Shown here: one piece after another, positions 9,643 to 18,704 of the stretch
Layout: each line of letters starts with the position of its first letter
Position numbering within the stretch: position 1 is the stretch's first letter
Position numbers and translations under genes: made by a program
Origin: Companilactobacillus huachuanensis
GTDB taxonomy: Bacteria; Bacillota; Bacilli; Lactobacillales; Lactobacillaceae
DNA length: 64,000 bases
Direction of reading: 5' to 3'
Assembly (NCBI RefSeq): GCF_005404815.1
Contig: NZ_BJDF01000002.1
Span: forward strand, 62,001 to 126,000
Notes under the pieces: generated by a model
Databases searched by the model: none
Told to the model about the DNA's origin: nothing
Seen by the model: only the letters and a program-made list of their open reading frames with translations

Positions 9643-10155
9643 ATGAGAGCAAGAAAAAATATCGATACCATGCAAAAATACATCCATGACGCTTTTTTTG
9701 AACAAGGTCATTGGCAATTAAAAATCAGACAAACACTAGTTACTATTTTATCGTGGATAATCATGCTAATTCCGATTTATTGGACTCTATCCATGACCGT
9801 TTTTGTTGGTGATAGATTAAAAGGACAGCCTTGGTCTGTACCTGAAGGAAAGGAATTATTCAATTTCTTCGGTCATTTCTTAACCAACGCCTTTATCGTC
9901 TTAACAATTATCACCATTTCATTTACACTTTATAATAATTACTACACCAAATATCATGTCAAAAAGCATGCAATTTACAATGAGAAAAAGCTCTTTGCTC
10001 GGCGTGAGGCTATCAAGGATTTCTATACTTTCAAATTCGGTGATCGTTACTATCGTCGCAACGACATCAGATATTATGTTGTCACTCCCGAAAATAATTT
10101 TGAAATTAAAACTATCGACAAAATCTACAGTAAATTCGAGGATACCAAATTATGA
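9643..10155 (+). CDS. Small membrane protein, PgaD-like partner of a glycosyltransferase
   Basis: About 170 aa with two strong membrane segments (near residues 37-58 and 80-105) and charged ends. Its stop overlaps the start of the downstream GT2 synthase (ATGA), and a small two-helix protein tightly coupled to a PgaC/IcaA-like synthase is the usual position of PgaD/IcaD, which help the synthase. Sequence similarity to those families is not evident to me; the role comes from size, topology and position. I chose ATG 9643 because GGGTGA sits six bases before it; a GTG at 9634 in the same frame would add three residues but lacks a ribosome site. Confidence 0.65.
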   Translation: MRARKNIDTMQKYIHDAFFEQGHWQLKIRQTLVTILSWIIMLIPIYWTLSMTVFVGDRLKGQPWSVPEGKELFNFFGHFLTNAFIVLTIITISFTLYNNYYTKYHVKKHAIYNEKKLFARREAIKDFYTFKFGDRYYRRNDIRYYVVTPENNFEIKTIDKIYSKFEDTKL

Positions 10156-11459
10156 TTAAAACTGGAATCTCCACTTTTGATACTGTAGCTAACTTTTTTC
10201 TATTAATTTTAATTTCATATCCAATTTTGGGATCGTTCTGCTGGTTGATTGGAACGATTTGTTATCAATTCCTCTACGCCCACAGAATCGTAAAATACAA
10301 ACGAATCGACAAGAGCATGCAGCCTTTTGTTACCATCATGATTCCCGCACACAATGAAGAAATCATGATTGCTGATACTATCAATTATTTGATGACTGAA
10401 TTGAATTACACCAATTATGAAGTTTTAGTTATTGACGATGGTTCGACTGATAATACGCCTAAAATCCTCAAACAATTAATGTCTCAGTATTCTAATTTAA
10501 AAGTCATTCGGATTGAGAAAAATCAAGGTAAAGCTCATGCATTTAATATCGGAATTGCCTTTACAAAAGGTGAATTCATTTTGAGCAATGATGCTGACTC
10601 CTTACCTGAACCTGATGCTATTTGGAAGTACATGAATTATTTCAATACCTCCGAGGGTCAAAATATTGCTGCTGTCACTGCCAATATGGACGTCCAGAAC
10701 CGTGATAGTATCATTTCTAAATCACAGACTGTTGAATTTTCCAGTATCGTAGGAATCATCAAGCGTAGTCAGGTTGGCGTTTTTGGCAATATGTATGCTT
10801 ACAGTGGCGCTAACACTATGTATCGTCGTGATGCCTTAATTGATGTTGGACTGTTCAGACAAGATCGTGCTACTGAAGATATCAGTATTGCTTGGGATCA
10901 TCAAACAAGTGGCTGGTCCACAGTCTTCGCTCCAAATATTCTTTTCTATATGAACGTACCGGACAACTTGAAAAGTCTGTACAGCCAAAGAAAACGTTGG
11001 GCTAAAGGTGGAACCGAGGTTTGGTTAACAAACTTTTGGAAAATTGTCTTACATCCCTTCAGATATACTAGACAGCTTGCCTTTGTAATTGATCAAACAT
11101 TCAGTATCATTTGGTCGTTTTTCTACTTTATCAGTCTAGTTTTATTCATTGGCTCAGTAGTCGGCTTCCTATTTACCGGCGATTTCAGGCAAGTAATCTT
11201 CCTATTCGCAATGTCGTTTGTCTTTATCACATTTGAAATGTTGGCCGGAATCGTGCAATTGGGGGCTGCCCTACTGGTAGACGAAGAAGGTAAAAAGTTT
11301 AAATATTTAATATTCATGCCGTTTTATTCATTAGTCTATTGGCAGGTAAACGCCTTTTCAGTTGTAACAACGTTTATTCCAGCTATCAGAACGATTATGG
11401 GCCATGGTCAAGGTACTTGGGAAAGTCCTAAACGTCATAAAAATGTCAAAAGTGATTAA
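10152..11459 (+). CDS. Processive GT2 glycosyltransferase, PgaC/IcaA-like
   Basis: Membrane beta-glycosyltransferase of 435 aa. Membrane segments lie at about 12-42 and, at the C-terminal end, about 305-400. The catalytic domain between has PAHNEE (65-70), DDGSTDNT (95-102), NDADS (146-150), the TED motif (241-243) and QRKRW (279-283), the D,D,D,QxxRW set of processive synthases such as poly-N-acetylglucosamine synthase, hyaluronan and cellulose synthases. The best guess is a poly-beta-1,6-GlcNAc type exopolysaccharide. No deacetylase (IcaB/PgaB) or other matrix gene is next to it, so the polymer is uncertain. Confidence 0.82.
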   Translation: MIKTGISTFDTVANFFLLILISYPILGSFCWLIGTICYQFLYAHRIVKYKRIDKSMQPFVTIMIPAHNEEIMIADTINYLMTELNYTNYEVLVIDDGSTDNTPKILKQLMSQYSNLKVIRIEKNQGKAHAFNIGIAFTKGEFILSNDADSLPEPDAIWKYMNYFNTSEGQNIAAVTANMDVQNRDSIISKSQTVEFSSIVGIIKRSQVGVFGNMYAYSGANTMYRRDALIDVGLFRQDRATEDISIAWDHQTSGWSTVFAPNILFYMNVPDNLKSLYSQRKRWAKGGTEVWLTNFWKIVLHPFRYTRQLAFVIDQTFSIIWSFFYFISLVLFIGSVVGFLFTGDFRQVIFLFAMSFVFITFEMLAGIVQLGAALLVDEEGKKFKYLIFMPFYSLVYWQVNAFSVVTTFIPAIRTIMGHGQGTWESPKRHKNVKSD

Positions 11460-11536
11460 CGTCTGTATGTAAATGTGTAATTAAAAACGAGTCATTAATC
11501 TCGAAAAGACTCTTTCTTGAATTTGATTAAATTTTG

Positions 11537-11723
11537 GCCGTCTCCAGGTCTGAGAATATTCACCTGCTATGCGGACCGGTTCGAGCCTGAGAAACGGTCT
11601 CTAACCTCGGTTTGAAGCCTTTCCATAGACCGGAAAGTCTCCAAACTCGCCCGGTGGTGTAACAGTAAAGTCCTAACGCCACACCCACAGCTGGTTAATA
11701 TTCTCAGCCCTTCCGACTAATTG
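11537..11723 (-). repeat. Structured repeat copy 3, core only, reverse
   Basis: Reads on the minus strand from AATTAGTCGGAAGGGCTG to CAGACCTGGAGACGGC. It contains only the folded core: outer stem GGGCTGAGAATATTAACC / GGTGAATATTCTCAGACC, hairpin 1, hairpin 2 with CTTTCC/GGAAAG, and hairpin 3 AGGTTAGAGACCG. The long left flank and both terminal inverted repeats of full copies are absent. Same subtype as copy 9. It separates the pgaC-like gene from its probable terminator. Confidence 0.82.
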
Positions 11724-11802
11724 TTTTCTATGTAAATAAAATGATTTCTGATGGATTTGGATTTTTAATCATTTTTAATTATAAGTAAATTGGATAAAAA
11801 AT

Positions 11803-11855
11803 AGTTGCATCACACTTAAGGACCCAAATAATTAGGTGTGATACAACTTTTTTTT
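11803..11855 (+). terminator. Terminator, probably of the PgaC-like operon
   Basis: AGTTGCATCACACTTAA pairs with TTAGGTGTGATACAACT around GGACCCAAATAA, followed by eight T. It lies 340 bp after the synthase gene because repeat copy 3 stands between. Sequence and flank (GATTTTAATATT) resemble the fru terminator region and the degenerate 52117-52190 region. Confidence 0.8.
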
Positions 11856-12003
11856 GCTGATTTTAATATTCAATGATTACGTTTAATAATTATCACAAAA
11901 GCTTTAAAGATAATCATTGGGGCACTTCTATAACCAAATCTAAGAAAGAACCCCCCAAAAAATTACTGGATTTATTTTTTCTATAATTACTATCCACCGT
12001 AAT

Positions 12004-12438
12004 CTACATCATATTTTGCTCATCACGTGTATAACTGTAATAAAGATCCAACATAATAGATTTATCTTTAGTAGAAATGTCATTCAATGTTTGAACCGCA
12101 GTCGCAACCATCAAATCGTCGTCCATTCCTTCTTCAGAATTAAAATATTCTTCCTGAATACCAATGGATTCATCGAACCAATCACCGATCCTGATCACAA
12201 ACTTATAAAAATCATTATCTTGATTCTTATTCAAATAATCAATTTGAATATCATTGTATAAATCTGCTAAAGCAATAACTTCCGAATATTTCAAGTCATT
12301 GACGAAACTAGGTACATCTTTTGCCGTTCTGGCATCTGTTAGTACTTTCACGCTGATACCAGTAATCCGATGAATTTCAACAATTGTAACTGATTCATCA
12401 TTCAATAACTCGGTGGCTCGATCAATATCAGTTAACAT
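12004..12438 (-). CDS. Hypothetical acidic protein with possible N-terminal helix-turn-helix
   Basis: 144 aa, rich in Asp and Glu, no signal peptide or membrane segment. Residues about 5-40 (RATELLNDESV, IHRITGISVKVLTDAR) look like a short helix-turn-helix of the kind found at the start of many small Lactobacillaceae proteins; the rest appears helical. A good ribosome site (GAGGTAGTTACT before ATG 12438) supports expression. Lies alone between the PgaC-like operon and the AraC regulator. Function unknown. Confidence 0.65.
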   Translation of the reverse strand: MLTDIDRATELLNDESVTIVEIHRITGISVKVLTDARTAKDVPSFVNDLKYSEVIALADLYNDIQIDYLNKNQDNDFYKFVIRIGDWFDESIGIQEEYFNSEEGMDDDLMVATAVQTLNDISTKDKSIMLDLYYSYTRDEQNMM

Positions 12439-12633
12439 AGTAACTACCTCGCTTTTCGTAAAGTTATACTTAGTTGCTAGTCACATTCTAAAACAAAAGT
12501 ACTTTTCCTGTCGCTTATTAGCTCTGATATTACGTTAATTTAGCGTAAAGTTTTCTTTACATTGTGTATTTTAAATTTACTTTTCCAAAGTAACATAATC
12601 TTTGTTACGGAATTACAAAAAAGATGGACAAAA

Positions 12634-13548
12634 CTACACACCCTTATTAATTTTAATACCACTGCCAAATTGATTTCTAAAATAAGCCGGCGAAATATGA
12701 TAAACCTTTTTAAAAGTTCTGGAAAAATAATATGGATCACTGAAACCCAAACTCTGAGAAATTTGTTTTACTGATAAATTCGTATTTTGTAAATAATGAC
12801 TTGCCTGCTTTATCTTGATTGAAGTAATGAACTCATTTGCCCCCATATTCAAATTCTTTTTAAAAATACGACTTAAATAACTGCCTGAAACACCCAAATA
12901 TTGACCCAACTCTTCCAAAGAAATATGTTTGTCCAAATTATCATATATGTATTGAATCGCTCTCGTCAGGTGTTCATTGCCCATATTTTTCTTTTCCTTT
13001 GGTAACTTTGAACGATAAACAATATATGCTAATAACGTCCCTAAAATCTGCGTATCATAGAAAACCGACTCAAATGAAAAGCCAGAAGTCAGCGCCTGAA
13101 TCATTTGCCAAAATAATGACATTAGATAATTAATTCCATCCTCAGATTTTTCATCCAAATACTCGAAATCAGGTTTGTCCTTATATAACGGTGCCAAATA
13201 TTCGTCTACTGATTGACCTGAAAAATGAATCCAGAAGATATCCCAGGGATGATTCTTAGAAGCAAAGTAAGTATGCTCTTCGTTCGGGGGCATCAGGATA
13301 ATAGAACCGCGCGTCATCCTCCAAGTTTTATCCCGAGACTCAACAGTTCCCTCACCTCCGGTACAAAAGATCATGACCCATTCATCTGTTCCGTGTGGAC
13401 GATGTACATAATGGTACTGAGCATTAGGATAAAATCCTAAATCAGTCCCATATAATTGTTTTAGAATCGAAGACTGATCAAATTCTCTGAGAATTTCTCT
13501 TGGCAGAACAATCAAGTACTCATTAGCAAAACCCTCTAACTTTTTCAT
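12634..13548 (-). CDS. AraC-family transcription regulator
   Basis: About 304 aa. The N-terminal half is a cupin ligand-binding domain (HRPHGTDEWVMIFCTGGEGTV, ILMPPNEEHTYF). The C-terminal end holds two AraC helix-turn-helix motifs (about 205-300: ISLEELGQYLGVSGSYLSRIF and the PYYSRTFKK-like PYYFSRTFKKVYHISPAYFR). ATG 13548 has GGGAGG seven bases upstream, so I prefer it to an upstream ATG eight codons earlier. It is divergent from the DUF5107/epimerase operon and, like MsmR/RafR-type regulators, probably activates it in response to a sugar. Confidence 0.9.
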   Translation of the reverse strand: MKKLEGFANEYLIVLPREILREFDQSSILKQLYGTDLGFYPNAQYHYVHRPHGTDEWVMIFCTGGEGTVESRDKTWRMTRGSIILMPPNEEHTYFASKNHPWDIFWIHFSGQSVDEYLAPLYKDKPDFEYLDEKSEDGINYLMSLFWQMIQALTSGFSFESVFYDTQILGTLLAYIVYRSKLPKEKKNMGNEHLTRAIQYIYDNLDKHISLEELGQYLGVSGSYLSRIFKKNLNMGANEFITSIKIKQASHYLQNTNLSVKQISQSLGFSDPYYFSRTFKKVYHISPAYFRNQFGSGIKINKGV

Positions 13549-13584
13549 AGTAAGCCTCCCTTTTAACATCAATTTAATTTATAT

Positions 13585-13826
13585 CTGTACGTTGAAAGAT
13601 GAAAAATTAATATAACCATTATTATTGCCAGCCTAGAGTTAATTTATTTAAATTAAACATCCTCTTTTATTGTTCCTACCATTAAAGAAATAAATTAGTT
13701 GGAAGAACTGGGAGTATTCATTTGCAGCGAGGTTCGAGACCGTACTTTGGCTCGAGCCGTTCCGCGCAGCAATTGAATACTCTCAGTTCTGTAAACAGCA
13801 AACTTACCTAACCTTTCAATCTAAAG
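13585..13826 (+). repeat. Structured repeat copy 4, two hairpins deleted
   Basis: Both ends present (CTGTACGTTGAAAG and CTTTCAATCTAAAG) and the outer stem is kept (GGGAGTATTCATTTGC / GCAATTGAATACTCTC). Hairpins 1 and 2 are missing: the sequence goes from GCAGCGA straight into GGTTCGAGACC, as if deletion had joined the CGA after the outer stem to the CGA before hairpin 3. Hairpin 3 remains with arms GGTTCGAG / CTCGAGCC. Lies between the AraC regulator and the DUF5107 gene. Confidence 0.85.
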
Positions 13827-13908
13827 ATAACATCAAAATAAGCTGTTATTAAATTTAAAATCAAATTTGTTCACGATAATCCATCATTAGTCAGTGACTG
13901 TGCATTTA

Positions 13909-13923
13909 AAGTAATCGTTTTCA
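13909..13923 (+). promoter_or_regulatory. Possible cre site before the DUF5107 operon
   Basis: AAGTAATCGTTTTCA matches the cre consensus WTGNAANCGNWNNCW at all fixed positions but the second. It lies 42 bp before the ATG, directly upstream of a TATTAT, so CcpA control of this sugar operon is plausible. Confidence 0.4.
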
Positions 13924-13965
13924 GTAATATTATATCTTTAGAAAAGTAAAGGAGATCATCTATAT

Positions 13966-16900
13966 ATGGATACTGTAATTGATCAAAATAGTACTCTCGT
14001 TACTGTTACTGAAAAGAAAATTGTTATTCCAACTTATGAAATTGGTAAACCTGAGAAAAATCCTCTGTTTTTGGAGAACCGTGCTTATCAAGGTAGTAGT
14101 GGTAAAGTTTATCCCTACCCTGTCACTGAAAAAATCAAAAATGTTAAAAAGGACAAAACCTACTCAGCTGTGATTCTAGAGAACAAATACGTTCAAATTA
14201 CCTTTTTACCTGAATTAGGTGGTCGAATTCAACGAATGCTGGATAAGACTAACAACTATGATTTTGTTTATTACAATCACGTCATAAAACAGGCTCTAGT
14301 GGGTTTAGCAGGGCCTTGGATTTCCGGTGGTATCGAATTCAATTGGCCACAACATCACCGTCCTGATACTTATTTACCAATTAATTACCGTATCCAAAGC
14401 AATTCCAATGGTTCAAAAACCGTTTGGATGAGCGATGTTGACCGCATGCATGGCACGAAAATAAATGTTGGTTTTACCTTGTTCAAGGATAAATCATATT
14501 TGAAACTTGAAGAAACCTTCTCAAATCCAACTGAGTTGCCACAAACATTCTTATGGTGGGCTAACCCAGCTGTGCCAGTCAATCAACATACTCAATCCAT
14601 TTTTCCACCTGATGTTCACGCTGTTTTCGATCACGGTAAACGTGCTGTTTCCACTTTTCCAATCGCAACTGGTGAATACTATAAGATGGATTATTCGGCT
14701 GGTGTCGATATTTCCCGCTACAAGAACATTCCCGTTCCGACTTCATATATGGCTGCTCACTCCGACTATGACTTCTTAGGAAATTACGACTATCAAAAAA
14801 AGGCTGGGCTCTTGCACGTGGCTGACCATCACATTTCTCCTGGTAAGAAACAATGGACTTGGGGTAATGGTAACTTTGGTAAGGCATGGGACAATCAATT
14901 AACTGACGATGATGGTCCTTATATTGAACTAATGGTTGGTACTTTCACTGACAATCAACCCGACTTTACTTGGTTGACCCCACATGAAGAGAAACATTCC
15001 GTTGAATACTTCATGCCATATCGCACTGTTGGAGCAGTCAAAAATGCTACTATCGATGGAGCAATCAATTTGGATAAAACCGATAACATTGTTAAAATTT
15101 CGGCCTACACTACTGCTGCACACAAAAATGCTAAATTAGTTCTCAAACATAATTCTGAAATAATCAAAGAAATTGTCCTTGATATTGCCCCAAACGAACC
15201 TTTTGAAAACCAAGTTACAGATATTAATTATCCACTCAAAGATTTAAGTCTCAGTTTATTAGATGAAAATCAAAATCTTTTAGTCAAATACCTCCCCGAA
15301 AAGAAACAGCTTGAAAAGATTCCTGACCCAGCTAAGGCTATCCCTGATCCACAAGCTCTAAAAAATAACGATGAACTGTTCTTTGCTGGTCAACATCTTG
15401 AACAATATCGCCACGCTAGTTTTGACCCTAAAGACTATTACCTGGAAGGTTTAAAACGTGATCCACATGATGCTAGAATCAATGATGCTTATGGTTTACT
15501 TTTATATCGTAACGGACTCTTTGCCGAAAGTGAGAAATACTTTAGAATTGCTATTGCACGGACAAATGAACACAACACTAACCCAGCTTCAGGTTCGGCA
15601 ATGTATCATTTGGGACTATGTCTCTTGAAGCAAGGCAAGCCTAATTTTGCCTATGACGCTTTTTACAAAGCAACTTGGTCTAATGACACCAAGGCTATCA
15701 GTTTCTTTGAGATGGCTAAAATAGCTGTTCAAAGACATGACTATAAAAAGGCCTATAGTTTCACTAAACAAGCTTTAAATTACAACTATCAAGATAGTAT
15801 GACTAGATTAGTGGCGATTCATATCCTGAACTTGTTGTATCAGACTAAAGCTGCACAGGAATTATTATCCCAAAGTTTACTAATTGATCCATTAAATCTT
15901 GGTTTACTTTACGAAGCAAAAAAAATGAATCCGAACAACGAAGACTATGCGAAACGCTATGTTAACGTCAGTGATAAATTAAATGATATTTTACATTTAG
16001 CCACATTATTCATTGAAATGGGTCAATATGTTGATGCTATTCAAATTCTAGATTCTAATGACTGTAAAAATCCATTGAAAGAATATTATCTGGCTTATAC
16101 ATATGAATTAAATCAAGCCCCAACGTCCGCCCTTACCCATGCTAAGATTGGAGCTTCACTTTCTCCAGACTATATTTTCCCTAACAATTTATTTGATATC
16201 GTTGTTTTGGAAAAAATCATCAACTTAAATCCCAGTGATGGTTTAGCCAACTACTATCTAGGAAATATCAATTATGATCGTAAAAATTATAATTTAGCTC
16301 AAACTTATTGGGAAAAATGTACGAAACTAAATTCTGACTATGCAATGGCCTACCGTAATTTGGCAATTAAGTACTTTAATAAAAATAACGATACCTCAAG
16401 TGCCCTTATCGCTCTTGAAAAAGCTTTCCAATTAGACCCTGAAAATGCTCGTCTAATCTTTGAATTGGATAATCTCTACGAAAAATTGAATCGACCAATC
16501 AACCAACGTTTAAATTTCCTAGAAAAGCACGCAGATTTGGTTGCTGCTAGAGATGACAGTTACACGCAATTAATTACTTTGCTCAACGAAACTGGTGAAT
16601 TTCAACAAGCCTATGATAAAATTATGGCGCACAACTTCCATCCTTGGGAAGGTGGCGAGGGTAAAGTAAGTACTCAATACAAGTATTCGTTGGTTGAATT
16701 AGCAAAAATTGACTTAGATAATAATGAACCAACAGCGGCTATCGACAAGTTAACTAAAGCTCTAACTTACCCAGAGAATATCGGTGAAGGCAAACTGGTA
16801 ACAATGCATGACAATATTGTTGAATATTACTTAGGTCTCGCTTATAAAACTGCCAATAAGTCAGATCAAGCGAAATATTATTTGACTGAAGCTACTAAAG

Positions 16901-17271
16901 GTATCGACGAACCAACAAATATGATGTATTATAACGACCAACCGGCCGATTCACTCTTCTATCAAGGATTAGCTTTTGAACAGTTGGGGCAAAGCAAAAA
17001 TGCAATTACTAGATATCACAAATTAATCACTTATGGTGAAAAGCACATTTTTGATAAGATCTCGCCAGACTACTTTGCTGTTTCCCTACCTGATTCACAG
17101 TTATTCGATGAAGATTATCAAGAAAAGAATCAACTTAGTTGCTACTACTTAATTGGCTTAGGTTACCTAGGGTTAAATAAATCTGCTGATGCGACGGCAA
17201 TGTTTGCCAAAGTAAACGAATTAACTAATCACTTTCAATCAATTAAACATTTGGAGAAATTTCAAAAATGA
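13966..17271 (+). CDS. DUF5107-domain protein with TPR repeats
   Basis: Large protein of 1101 aa without signal peptide. Residues about 60-400 form the DUF5107 domain, which I recognise from motifs such as ENKYVQITFLPELGGRI, GPWISGGIEFNWPQHH and the repeated WWANPA/WTWGNG aromatic segments; this family has a fold related to aldose epimerases and glycoside-binding proteins. From about 470 to the end there are many TPR-like helical pairs (for example DAYGLLLYRNGLFAESEKYF and YYLGNINYDRKNYNLAQTYW). The activity is not known. AAAGGAG lies before ATG 13966 and the next gene, an aldose epimerase, overlaps by 4 bp, so a role in carbohydrate breakdown is inferred. Confidence 0.85.
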   Translation: MDTVIDQNSTLVTVTEKKIVIPTYEIGKPEKNPLFLENRAYQGSSGKVYPYPVTEKIKNVKKDKTYSAVILENKYVQITFLPELGGRIQRMLDKTNNYDFVYYNHVIKQALVGLAGPWISGGIEFNWPQHHRPDTYLPINYRIQSNSNGSKTVWMSDVDRMHGTKINVGFTLFKDKSYLKLEETFSNPTELPQTFLWWANPAVPVNQHTQSIFPPDVHAVFDHGKRAVSTFPIATGEYYKMDYSAGVDISRYKNIPVPTSYMAAHSDYDFLGNYDYQKKAGLLHVADHHISPGKKQWTWGNGNFGKAWDNQLTDDDGPYIELMVGTFTDNQPDFTWLTPHEEKHSVEYFMPYRTVGAVKNATIDGAINLDKTDNIVKISAYTTAAHKNAKLVLKHNSEIIKEIVLDIAPNEPFENQVTDINYPLKDLSLSLLDENQNLLVKYLPEKKQLEKIPDPAKAIPDPQALKNNDELFFAGQHLEQYRHASFDPKDYYLEGLKRDPHDARINDAYGLLLYRNGLFAESEKYFRIAIARTNEHNTNPASGSAMYHLGLCLLKQGKPNFAYDAFYKATWSNDTKAISFFEMAKIAVQRHDYKKAYSFTKQALNYNYQDSMTRLVAIHILNLLYQTKAAQELLSQSLLIDPLNLGLLYEAKKMNPNNEDYAKRYVNVSDKLNDILHLATLFIEMGQYVDAIQILDSNDCKNPLKEYYLAYTYELNQAPTSALTHAKIGASLSPDYIFPNNLFDIVVLEKIINLNPSDGLANYYLGNINYDRKNYNLAQTYWEKCTKLNSDYAMAYRNLAIKYFNKNNDTSSALIALEKAFQLDPENARLIFELDNLYEKLNRPINQRLNFLEKHADLVAARDDSYTQLITLLNETGEFQQAYDKIMAHNFHPWEGGEGKVSTQYKYSLVELAKIDLDNNEPTAAIDKLTKALTYPENIGEGKLVTMHDNIVEYYLGLAYKTANKSDQAKYYLTEATKGIDEPTNMMYYNDQPADSLFYQGLAFEQLGQSKNAITRYHKLITYGEKHIFDKISPDYFAVSLPDSQLFDEDYQEKNQLSCYYLIGLGYLGLNKSADATAMFAKVNELTNHFQSIKHLEKFQK

Positions 17272-18293
17272 TGATAAATATTTCAACTGACAATTACAAT
17301 CAAAATAAAACTGAAATAACACTACAGAATTCCAACGGAATGATTGTTAAACTGTTAAATCATGGTGCCACACTTGAGAAAATACTTTTACCTAGCAAAA
17401 ATGGCGATTCACGAAATGTCATCCTAAGCCTGAATTCACCTAGCGATTATGACAAGGAAAGAAACTATTTAGGTGGTACCGTCGGCCGTGTTATTGGTCG
17501 GATGAAAGATGGAATTTGGCAAAAAGCTAACGGAGAAAATATGCAATTTGAGTTGAACGAAGATAATCGAACGCACGCTCACGGTGGCACCTACGGATTG
17601 GATACACAAACTTTTGAATACCAAACAGAAAAGACCGAAGACACTTGTAGTGTGATCTTCACTTATCTCGATTCTGATGGTCATAATGGATATCCAGGAA
17701 ACTTGAATGTGACAGTAAAATACACGCTCGACAATACTAATAAACTTACTTATTCGGTTTCGGCAACTACTGATAAAACGACCCTCTGTAATATTGCCAA
17801 TCATACGTATTTTTGCTTAGATGGACCAAATACGAACGTTAAAGATACAACGCTGAAAATACCTGCTGACACTTATCTAACGTTGGATGAGCAACACATA
17901 CCTCTAAAAAATACAGCACCGGTTGAAAATACTTGCTTTGATTTTAAAAATGGTGCACCTATCGCCCAGGCACTTGATAGCTCAGATCAGCAAATTCAGC
18001 AAGAAAACGGTCTCAATCATCCATTTATAATAAATAACAAAGAAGCTGTATCCTTAGAGTCATCTGATAAAAAGGTCAAAATGACCATGCACACGAATGC
18101 ACCAGCCGTCGTAACATATACTGGAAATCACTTTAATCACACAGGATATGCAAAGAACTTAGGACAATATTGTGGAATTGCACTGGAAGCTCAAATCCCA
18201 CCAAGTGCAACACATGATCTAAGTTCCATAGTTTTGACTCCTGCTGATACATTCCACAGAGAAGTGACATGGGGCTTTGACTACAACCTTTAA
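17268..18293 (+). CDS. galM: Aldose 1-epimerase (galactose mutarotase family)
   Basis: 341 aa, usual length for GalM. It interconverts alpha and beta anomers of aldoses. Family motifs: LGGTVGRVIGR (68-78), the catalytic base region NHTYFCLDG with His179, and GIALEAQIPP with Glu307. Its ATG overlaps the stop of the DUF5107 gene (ATGA), implying translational coupling, and the pair is divergent from an AraC regulator. The sugar is unknown, so the galM symbol marks family, not proven substrate. A mobile repeat was inserted at the stop codon: the TAA is part of the 8-bp duplication. Confidence 0.88.
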   Translation: MMINISTDNYNQNKTEITLQNSNGMIVKLLNHGATLEKILLPSKNGDSRNVILSLNSPSDYDKERNYLGGTVGRVIGRMKDGIWQKANGENMQFELNEDNRTHAHGGTYGLDTQTFEYQTEKTEDTCSVIFTYLDSDGHNGYPGNLNVTVKYTLDNTNKLTYSVSATTDKTTLCNIANHTYFCLDGPNTNVKDTTLKIPADTYLTLDEQHIPLKNTAPVENTCFDFKNGAPIAQALDSSDQQIQQENGLNHPFIINNKEAVSLESSDKKVKMTMHTNAPAVVTYTGNHFNHTGYAKNLGQYCGIALEAQIPPSATHDLSSIVLTPADTFHREVTWGFDYNL

Positions 18294-18297
18294 ATTT

Positions 18298-18618
18298 CTG
18301 AAGGTTGAAAGGTGAAAAACTAATATAACCATTGTTGTTACAGGCATAGAACAAATTTATTTAAATAAGAAGGAGTTTTCATTTTATTCGTTCCTGCCAT
18401 GAAAAAATAAACTAGTTGGAAGAGCTGAGAGTATTCATTTGCAGCGAAAGTGGCGTTAGAGCTTTAGCTCTTACACCACCGGGCGAGTTGAAGACTCGCG
18501 GGTTTTTCGAGGCTTCAGCCGAGGTTCGAGACCGCACTTTGGCTCGGGCCGTTCCGCGCAGCAAATGAATACTCTCAGCTCTGGAAACGGCATACTTGCC
18601 TAAACTTTCAACCTTTAG
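18298..18618 (+). repeat. Structured repeat copy 5, full length (321 bp) with 8-bp flanking duplication
   Basis: Runs from CTGAAGGTTGAAAG to CTTTCAACCTTTAG, inverted 14-bp ends. TTAAATTT stands on both sides (18290-18297 and 18619-18626), a target duplication that includes the galM stop codon. Core: outer stem GAGAGTATTCATTTGC / GCAAATGAATACTCTC perfect; hairpin 1 AGAGC-TTTA-GCTCT; hairpin 2 CTCGC/(T)CGAG; hairpin 3 GGTTCGAG/CTCGGGCC. Sits between galM and its terminator. Confidence 0.95.
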
Positions 18619-18626
18619 TTAAATTT

Positions 18627-18676
18627 AAAAAAGTATTAGAAATGAAGTTCATAAACCTCATTTCTAATACTTTTTT
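18627..18676. terminator. Bidirectional terminator between galM and map
   Basis: AAAAAAGTATTAGAAATGA pairs with TCATTTCTAATACTTTTTT around AGTTCATAAACC. A-tract and T-tract on the two sides allow action for both converging genes. Confidence 0.9.
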
Positions 18677-18704
18677 GATTGTAATTATATTATTAAATCA
18701 GAAA

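Noticed and set aside
13563-13836. TAACATCAA on both sides of repeat copy 4 as a target duplication
   Set aside because: The left one is 12 bp away from the element end, so it does not fit the other insertions; probably chance.
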